From: CBDDHT01 sp965228615
GTDB lineage: Bacteria; Pseudomonadota; Alphaproteobacteria; Rhizobiales; Methyloligellaceae
Reading direction: 5' to 3'
Length of the DNA: 64,000 nt
NCBI GenBank assembly: GCA_965228615.1
Contig: CBDDHT010000001.1
Span: forward strand, 434,001-498,000
Below the pieces are notes generated by a model that saw only the letters and a list, made by a program, of their open reading frames with translations, had not been told where the DNA came from and did not search any database. The first letter of the stretch is position 1, and every line of letters starts with the position of its first letter. The translations under genes and the position numbers were made by a program. This document shows, in pieces, positions 59,373 to 64,000 of this stretch.

Positions 59373-60785
59373 TTGAACAGTTTGATCGAAAAGACCGCAA
59401 CGGAGGTCGTGGGGTTGCTTCGCAAAGGCGAAGTCAAACCCTCCGAACTTGTTTCAGCATCGATGGAACGCATCGAAGAGGTTGATGCCCTTACGAATGC
59501 CTTGCCGATCCATTGTTTTGAAAGGGCCGTTGAACAGGCAGAGCAATGGCAGAACGCTCCCGACAATCCGAGATCGCTGTGCGGGCTGCCGATCGCCGTC
59601 AAGGACTACAATGATGTCGCCGGTGTCCGCACGACATACGGTTCGCCGATCTTTGCAGACAATGTCGCCGAAAAGTCGGATGCGACGGTGGCGAGACTTG
59701 AGCGCAACGGCGCTATCCCGATTGCAAAGTCGAATGTTCCCGAGTGGGCGGGCGGAAATACTTTCAATCCGGTCCTCGGGACGACGCGAAATCCCTGGAA
59801 CACGGCGATGAGCGCCGGCGGTTCCTCGGGTGGGTCCGGTGTTGCTGTTGCGACGGGGTTGGTTTGGTTGGCGACCGGCAACGATCTTGGCGGCAGTTTG
59901 CGAACGCCGGCGAGCTTTAATGGTGTTGTCGGCCTGAGGCCTAGTCCGGGCCGCATTCCACGCGGCGCGCGCCTATCAACTTTCGACACTTTGTGGGTTG
60001 AAGGACCGATGGCGCGGAATGTCAAAGACGTGGCGCTGATGATGGACGCCGGTGCCGGGCACGAGCCTGACGATCCCTTGTCTTTTGAAGACCCCTCGAT
60101 GCTTTTCGTCGACGAGATCAAACGTGGCCGATTGCCCAGGCGCGTCGCATTCAGTCCGGATCTTGGCATTGTGCCGATGGATCGGGAAGTGGCCCGCATT
60201 TGTTGCTCAGCAGGGCATAGGTTCAGCGAATTCGGCGTTGAAGTTACGAATGACATTCCGGATTTTACAGGCGTTCTCGATGCGTTTCAGACATTGCGAG
60301 CGGTGTTGATCGCAACAATGATGGGACCCGTGCTTGAGAAGCACCGTGAACGAATTGCGCCTGAAATCATCGGCAACATAGAGCGCGGATTGGAGCTGAC
60401 AGCGGATCAGATCTTCTCGGCCGAGCGCGTCAGATGGCAACTGTACGGACGCATGACGGATTTCTTCAAAAATCATGATTTGCTGATCTGTCCCGCGGCA
60501 TCGATCCCACCGTTCCCTGTTGAGCAACGGTACATTGAAGAGATCGACGGTCAGGCATGTGAGACCTACATCGATTGGTTTTCCATCACCTTTGCATTGT
60601 CAATGACCGGGTGCCCGGTTCTCAGTTTGCCGTGCGGTTTTACATCGTCGGGACTGCCGGTCGGTATGCAGATTGTCGGTCGCCCGAGAGGCGAGGCTGC
60701 TCTCTTGGATGCTGCTCATCATCTGGAGAAAGCCCTTGGATTATCCGAGAAGCTTCCAATCGATCCGAGACCGCCGCTGGTATAA
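59373..60785 (+). CDS. Amidase (amidase signature family)
   Basis: A 470-residue enzyme of the amidase signature family. The triad is Lys77 (IAVKDYND), the cis-Ser in GGSSGGSG (about 152) and the nucleophile Ser175 in GNDLGGSLRTPA. GLPIAVKD, KSNVPEW and NPWNTAMSAGGSSGG are signature blocks. It hydrolyses an amide, but the type (aliphatic, aryl, indoleacetamide, GatA-like) cannot be told. There is no GatB or GatC gene near it. TTG at 59373 with GGAG eight bases before is the start. It stands 211 bp after the MFS gene and 97 bp before the carboxyltransferase. Confidence 0.92.
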   Translation: MNSLIEKTATEVVGLLRKGEVKPSELVSASMERIEEVDALTNALPIHCFERAVEQAEQWQNAPDNPRSLCGLPIAVKDYNDVAGVRTTYGSPIFADNVAEKSDATVARLERNGAIPIAKSNVPEWAGGNTFNPVLGTTRNPWNTAMSAGGSSGGSGVAVATGLVWLATGNDLGGSLRTPASFNGVVGLRPSPGRIPRGARLSTFDTLWVEGPMARNVKDVALMMDAGAGHEPDDPLSFEDPSMLFVDEIKRGRLPRRVAFSPDLGIVPMDREVARICCSAGHRFSEFGVEVTNDIPDFTGVLDAFQTLRAVLIATMMGPVLEKHRERIAPEIIGNIERGLELTADQIFSAERVRWQLYGRMTDFFKNHDLLICPAASIPPFPVEQRYIEEIDGQACETYIDWFSITFALSMTGCPVLSLPCGFTSSGLPVGMQIVGRPRGEAALLDAAHHLEKALGLSEKLPIDPRPPLV

Positions 60786-60882
60786 GGTCAGGCCCCGCTC
60801 TCGAAATCCTGACGCTTCTGGGAGCCAATTCCAGGGCGTGGAACCGTGTGCAATTCATGCGTTCATGATCTAAACATGTGCG

Positions 60883-62430
60883 ATGACCTGGGACGATGAC
60901 GTACGCAGAATTTTCAAGCGACGGGAACTCGCGAAGGAGCAAGGCGGCGCCAAAGCGATAGCAGCTCAACACCGCAAAGGCCGGCTGACGGTCCGAGAGC
61001 GAATCGACGCATTACTGGATAAAGATTCTTTCGAAGAGTTGGGTATCGGCGCCGGAGATGCAGAGGTCGGACCCGATGGCGAAATCCTGGAATTCTCGCC
61101 CGCTAATTTCGTCCTCGGCTTCGGCAAGATCGATGGGCGGCTGTGTGTTGTCGGCGGGGAGGACTTTACGCTGAGAGGCGGATCACCCTCGGAAGCGGGG
61201 TTACGCAAGAGTGTCTACACCGAAGAGCTGGCCGTCAAATATCGCGTTCCACTGATCCGTTTGCATGAAGGAGCAGGCGGAAGCGTCGGCAAGTCCAAAA
61301 CGAAGAAGTTGAGTGCGCCGGTATTTCAGCCGCCGCGGTTCCGTTCCGTTGCACAGGCCATGGCGAGCATCCCTGTGGCGACAGCCGCCCTCGGTGCGGT
61401 TGCAGGCCTGCCGGCTGCCCGATTGGTTGCCTCCCATTTCTCTGTCATGTCCCGTTCGACGGCGCAGATTCTCATCGCCGGGCCGGCGGTCGTAGAGCGC
61501 GCCATCGGAGAGAAGAAGACGAAGGAAGAACTCGGCGGCGCTGGAGTTCACACCCGGAACGGGACCGTGGACAATGCCAGCGAGGACGAGCGGGACGCGC
61601 TTACTCAGATTCGTCGCTTCCTGACCTATCTGCCCAATAACGTCTGGGAACTTGCGCCCTCATTGTCCTGTGACGATCCGGTGGACCGGCGGGAGGAGGC
61701 GTTACTCGACATCATCCCGCGCGACCGCCGCCGGGTTTTCGATATGCGCCGCCTCCTCGCGCTTGTCCTGGATCAGGAAACGTTCTTTGAGATGGGGCGG
61801 GGATATGGCCGGGGCCAGATCACGGGCCTTGCTCGCATGAATGGGCAGACGGTGGGCGTGTGGGCCAATGACGGGCGGTTTCTTGCCGGTGCGATGACCG
61901 CCGACGGTGCGCACAAGGCACGGCGTTTTATCGAATTGTGCCAAACGTTCCATCTGCCGATCCTGAGTTTTGTCGATGAGCCGGGTTTCATGATCGGATC
62001 GCAGGCGGAACGGGCGGCGACGATCCGCCATGGTGCCGGCACAGTTCTGACCGCAGCCATGAGCACTGTCCCTTGGGCATCCATTATGGTCCGGCGTTCC
62101 TTCGGCGTCGCCCAGGCCGCTCATTACGGTCCGGACGGCTATGTGCTGGCCTGGCCGTCCGCTGAAACCGGTCCGCTACCGGTCGAAGGCGGCGTCGCCG
62201 TCGCCTATCATCGCGAAATCGCCCAGGCCGAAGATCCGGATGCCAGGCGCCGCGAACTGGAAGAACAGTTGGCGGCCAAGCAGTCGCCTTTCCCCCGCGC
62301 GGAGGCCTTCTCGGTCCATGAGCTGATCGATCCGCGCGAGACCCGGCCTATGTTGTGCCGTTGGATCGACCGAGTTCAGCCGCTCTTACCGGCATTACTC
62401 GGGGAGAGCCGTTTTACAGCTCGGCCATGA
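60883..62430 (+). CDS. Acyl-CoA carboxylase carboxyltransferase (beta) subunit
   Basis: A 515-residue protein of the biotin-dependent carboxyltransferase family. RKGRLTVRERIDALLDKDSFEELG, GAGGSVGKSKTKK and LGGAGVHTRNGTVDNAS (first oxyanion-hole region) are followed by FDMRRLLALVLDQETFFEMG, GAMTADGAHKARRFIELC and LPILSFVDEPGFMIGSQAE in the second domain. It transfers CO2 from carboxybiotin to an acyl-CoA such as propionyl- or methylcrotonyl-CoA. No biotin carboxylase gene is in the window; the partner must be elsewhere. The tail is followed by a convergent gene 12 bp away. Confidence 0.92.
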   Translation: MTWDDDVRRIFKRRELAKEQGGAKAIAAQHRKGRLTVRERIDALLDKDSFEELGIGAGDAEVGPDGEILEFSPANFVLGFGKIDGRLCVVGGEDFTLRGGSPSEAGLRKSVYTEELAVKYRVPLIRLHEGAGGSVGKSKTKKLSAPVFQPPRFRSVAQAMASIPVATAALGAVAGLPAARLVASHFSVMSRSTAQILIAGPAVVERAIGEKKTKEELGGAGVHTRNGTVDNASEDERDALTQIRRFLTYLPNNVWELAPSLSCDDPVDRREEALLDIIPRDRRRVFDMRRLLALVLDQETFFEMGRGYGRGQITGLARMNGQTVGVWANDGRFLAGAMTADGAHKARRFIELCQTFHLPILSFVDEPGFMIGSQAERAATIRHGAGTVLTAAMSTVPWASIMVRRSFGVAQAAHYGPDGYVLAWPSAETGPLPVEGGVAVAYHREIAQAEDPDARRRELEEQLAAKQSPFPRAEAFSVHELIDPRETRPMLCRWIDRVQPLLPALLGESRFTARP

Positions 62431-62441
62431 GTAGGTTTGCG

Positions 62442-62846
62442 CTATTTGCGCTTCAACTTGCTCCAGGCGACATAAATGTCGCCACCATGGTGCCCGACCC
62501 ATCCCCAGATGAGTTCCTTGCCGGTTTGCGCAACGGTGATCGAGCCGTCGATGCAATCCCCGCCCGTCTCGATGCCGCCACGCGTTATGGACTCGCTGTA
62601 AAAGACGAAGCCATCGGCGGTGCCGACGCGGACCAGTCTGCCGCCACAATTCAGACCGGGATAATCGGTTGTGCCGCCATGCTCGGTAATGTTGATCACG
62701 ACCTGGTATCCCGATGCGCCGGAGTTTTGAGAGGCAGTGCCGGTCCATGTTCCAAGGATGCTCAACACCTGTGCCTGTGCGAAAGAGCCAGGAGCTCCAG
62801 CCATGAGTATCGTCAGGAAACAGCAACCTAGGACTGATCTGAACAT
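62442..62846 (-). CDS. Small secreted beta-rich protein of unknown function
   Basis: A 134-residue protein. ATG at 62846, with GGAGG six bases before it, decides the start; a longer open frame upstream shadows the protease region. A signal peptide (LGCCFLTILMAGAPGSFAQA) is followed by about 108 residues with alternating strands (GTWTGTASQ, GYQVVINITEH, FVFYSESI) and two cysteines (LNCGG, GDCIDG) likely to form a disulfide. The pattern suggests a small calycin-like barrel, similar in style to the C-terminal part of the protein at 20628, but I claim no homology. Downstream gene of the S8 protease. Confidence 0.75.
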   Translation of the reverse strand: MFRSVLGCCFLTILMAGAPGSFAQAQVLSILGTWTGTASQNSGASGYQVVINITEHGGTTDYPGLNCGGRLVRVGTADGFVFYSESITRGGIETGGDCIDGSITVAQTGKELIWGWVGHHGGDIYVAWSKLKRK

Positions 62847-62883
62847 GAAAACCTCCGAAATCGAAAGTGGGTGGATATCGGCA

Positions 62884-63870
62884 TCACGGAGCAGCCAGGC
62901 GCAGAGGATCGGGGATCCAGCCATGTTTCGTGACCGGTGTCCGATCCGCCGGCGAGGGTCCGGCATATGACAGGATGGCCGACTTCAATTGAGCTGTGGT
63001 CCAATCTGGATTGCGCGCTTTCAGACGAGCGGCAAGCGCGGCGATCCGTGGAACTGCGTAACTCGATCCCGACACATATACCGGTGCGCCCTCGTGGGTG
63101 ATCGACTTCAAGCGTTCCGCCGGCGTCGAGATATCGACTGTTCCGGGCCCCCAGTTCGAGTCGGCAGGGATGCGTGCAAACGGGTCCGTCGATGTGACGA
63201 CGATTGAGTTTTCCAGCCCGAACGCCGCGGGGAAGACTTGGCGCTCGTCCAGGTTCCATCCTTCGTTGCCGGCAGAAAGAACAAAGAGGATTTCGGGGTG
63301 GGCAAGGGCGGCGTCGCGAAAGGCCAGCCAGTCTTTCTTGTGATAGCCACCGAGCGGCATCGCGGCAATCCGAGCGGGGCTTGTGGCGATGGCTTCGACG
63401 ATTTTGGCAAAAACCGAAGGGTCGCCGGCTTTGAACCGATAGGGGATCAGTCTGGCCTGTGGTGCTTCTCGCAGCAGAATAGCGGCGACACCTGTGCCGT
63501 GACGAATCGCGCTAGGTCCTTTTCGGCCGGGCGCCAGATCGAATGGCTGGTGATCGTCGTCGGCGAAATCATAACCGAAAATGCTGCCGTCGGCCTTTCG
63601 TGCCAGACGCCTTGAGATATCCGGCAAGGTGTAATTGACCCCCGTATCGATATGCGCAACGGCGATCCCGCCGGGATCGATACCGGGCGGGACCGCAGGT
63701 TTGATCGACTCGGCGGCCGCCTGCGATGCGAGCGCGAATATGATCGCGATAACCGGGACGAGAACGGTCGGCGAAATACTCCGGCGGCACACCGGCTGGA
63801 GCGGCCGGTGCGAACGTGTCTTTGTGACGCGTGTGCGTTGCATTTGCTGCACGACATCCCTAATTTTCAT
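62884..63870 (-). CDS. Exported subtilisin-like (S8) serine protease
   Basis: A 328-residue protease from ATG at 63870; starts at 63918 or 63843 are also open. A hydrophobic segment (SPTVLVPVIAIIFALASQAAA, about 33-53) is a signal peptide or anchor after a basic tail. Triad: Asp75 (AHIDTGVNY), His124 (RHGTGVAAI), Ser270 (SGSSYAVP); the oxyanion Asn202 is in SAGNEG. The catalytic domain is compact, with no prodomain seen. Its start is 37 bp from that of the divergent DUF971 gene. Likely an envelope or periplasmic protease of unknown target. Confidence 0.9.
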   Translation of the reverse strand: MKIRDVVQQMQRTRVTKTRSHRPLQPVCRRSISPTVLVPVIAIIFALASQAAAESIKPAVPPGIDPGGIAVAHIDTGVNYTLPDISRRLARKADGSIFGYDFADDDHQPFDLAPGRKGPSAIRHGTGVAAILLREAPQARLIPYRFKAGDPSVFAKIVEAIATSPARIAAMPLGGYHKKDWLAFRDAALAHPEILFVLSAGNEGWNLDERQVFPAAFGLENSIVVTSTDPFARIPADSNWGPGTVDISTPAERLKSITHEGAPVYVSGSSYAVPRIAALAARLKARNPDWTTAQLKSAILSYAGPSPADRTPVTKHGWIPDPLRLAAP

Positions 63871-63906
63871 GCAATTCCCGAACAACGAGCCTGGATTACG
63901 ACCATT

Positions 63907-64000
63907 ATGTCTTTGCAATCAAGCGTCTGGCCAACGGAAATCCGTCTGAACAAGGAGAAGGATGCGTTGACCGTCTCATTCGACGACGAGTCGTCCTTCA
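63907..64000 (+). CDS. DUF971 family protein (partial, cut by the right edge)
   Basis: The first 31 codons are visible: MSLQSSVWPTEIRLNKEKDA, then LTVSFDDESSF. This opening, especially WPTEIRLNKEKDALTVSFDD, is characteristic of DUF971/GBBH-like N-terminal proteins. Those are small Zn-binding-type domains; in this lineage they are often near Mrp or Mo-cofactor genes. It is divergent from the S8 protease gene. Only the start is seen, so size and completeness are unknown. Confidence 0.75.
   Translation, partial: MSLQSSVWPTEIRLNKEKDALTVSFDDESSF

Noticed and set aside
1..64000. CRISPR array, tRNA or rRNA genes
   Set aside because: I saw no regularly spaced direct repeats and no cloverleaf or rRNA-like blocks when reading; a covariance search was not possible.

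Overview
The window reads as chromosomal DNA of an alphaproteobacterium. The codon usage is high in G+C, and the best-recognised protein sets all point that way: a Tat-exported formate dehydrogenase with its DUF accessory genes, a TPR/GT41 protein, a MIP18-Mrp protein and a DUF971 start at the right edge. I cannot place it below class level. No rRNA, tRNA or CRISPR array was seen. One complete insertion sequence is present, plus relics of an IS66 transposase and of a TPR gene.

Layout. 1-4.1 kb: the 3' part of an unusual ABC protein with a degenerate ATPase domain and a cyclic-nucleotide-binding tail, then two methyltransferases. 4.2-6.8 kb: an Lrp/AsnC regulator divergent from a threonine-synthase-like PLP enzyme, and a VOC protein. 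7.0-18.8 kb: nine minus-strand genes. In transcription order these are an Asp/Asn beta-hydroxylase-like oxygenase, a four-gene peptide-type ABC importer, three overlapping glycosyltransferase genes and a radical SAM protein. A P-loop protein is divergent from them at 18.9 kb. 20-23.4 kb: repeat and transposase debris and two exported proteins of unknown function. 23.6-29.1 kb: an unknown soluble protein, a large unknown membrane protein and a class A penicillin-binding protein, all on the minus strand.

29.2-56.4 kb is dominated by formate dehydrogenase (FDH). The minus strand carries fdhD-mobA-mobB-moeA (molybdenum cofactor and sulfur transfer) and a separate moaA. The plus strand carries mrp, a TPR-GT41-sulfotransferase fusion, and then the FDH operon: TorD-like chaperone, small Tat protein, FdhA, FdhB, FdhC, WD40-cytochrome c fusion, a 42-residue membrane peptide, a trypsin-like/PDZ protease, DUF6494, a biotin/lipoate-ligase-like protein lacking the usual lysine, DUF6505 and DUF6352. 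A 1319-bp IS4-family element then separates this operon from more genes of the same type: a large multi-[4Fe-4S] protein on the minus strand, and DUF3305, DUF3306 and an ankyrin protein on the plus strand. Together they would make, load with cofactor, export and wire a periplasm-facing formate dehydrogenase. The roles of the DUF proteins, the ligase-like protein and the Fe-S hub are not known to me.

56.4-64 kb: a DUF3144 protein, a second trypsin-like protease with a TPR-like tail, an MFS transporter, an amidase, an acyl-CoA carboxyltransferase, a small secreted protein, a subtilisin-like protease, and the first codons of a DUF971 protein.

Most interesting for follow-up: the FDH accessory island with its degenerate ligase and Fe-S hub, the TPR-GT41-sulfotransferase fusion, the ATPase-dead ABC/cNMP protein, and the IS4 insertion exactly in the loop of a palindromic repeat.
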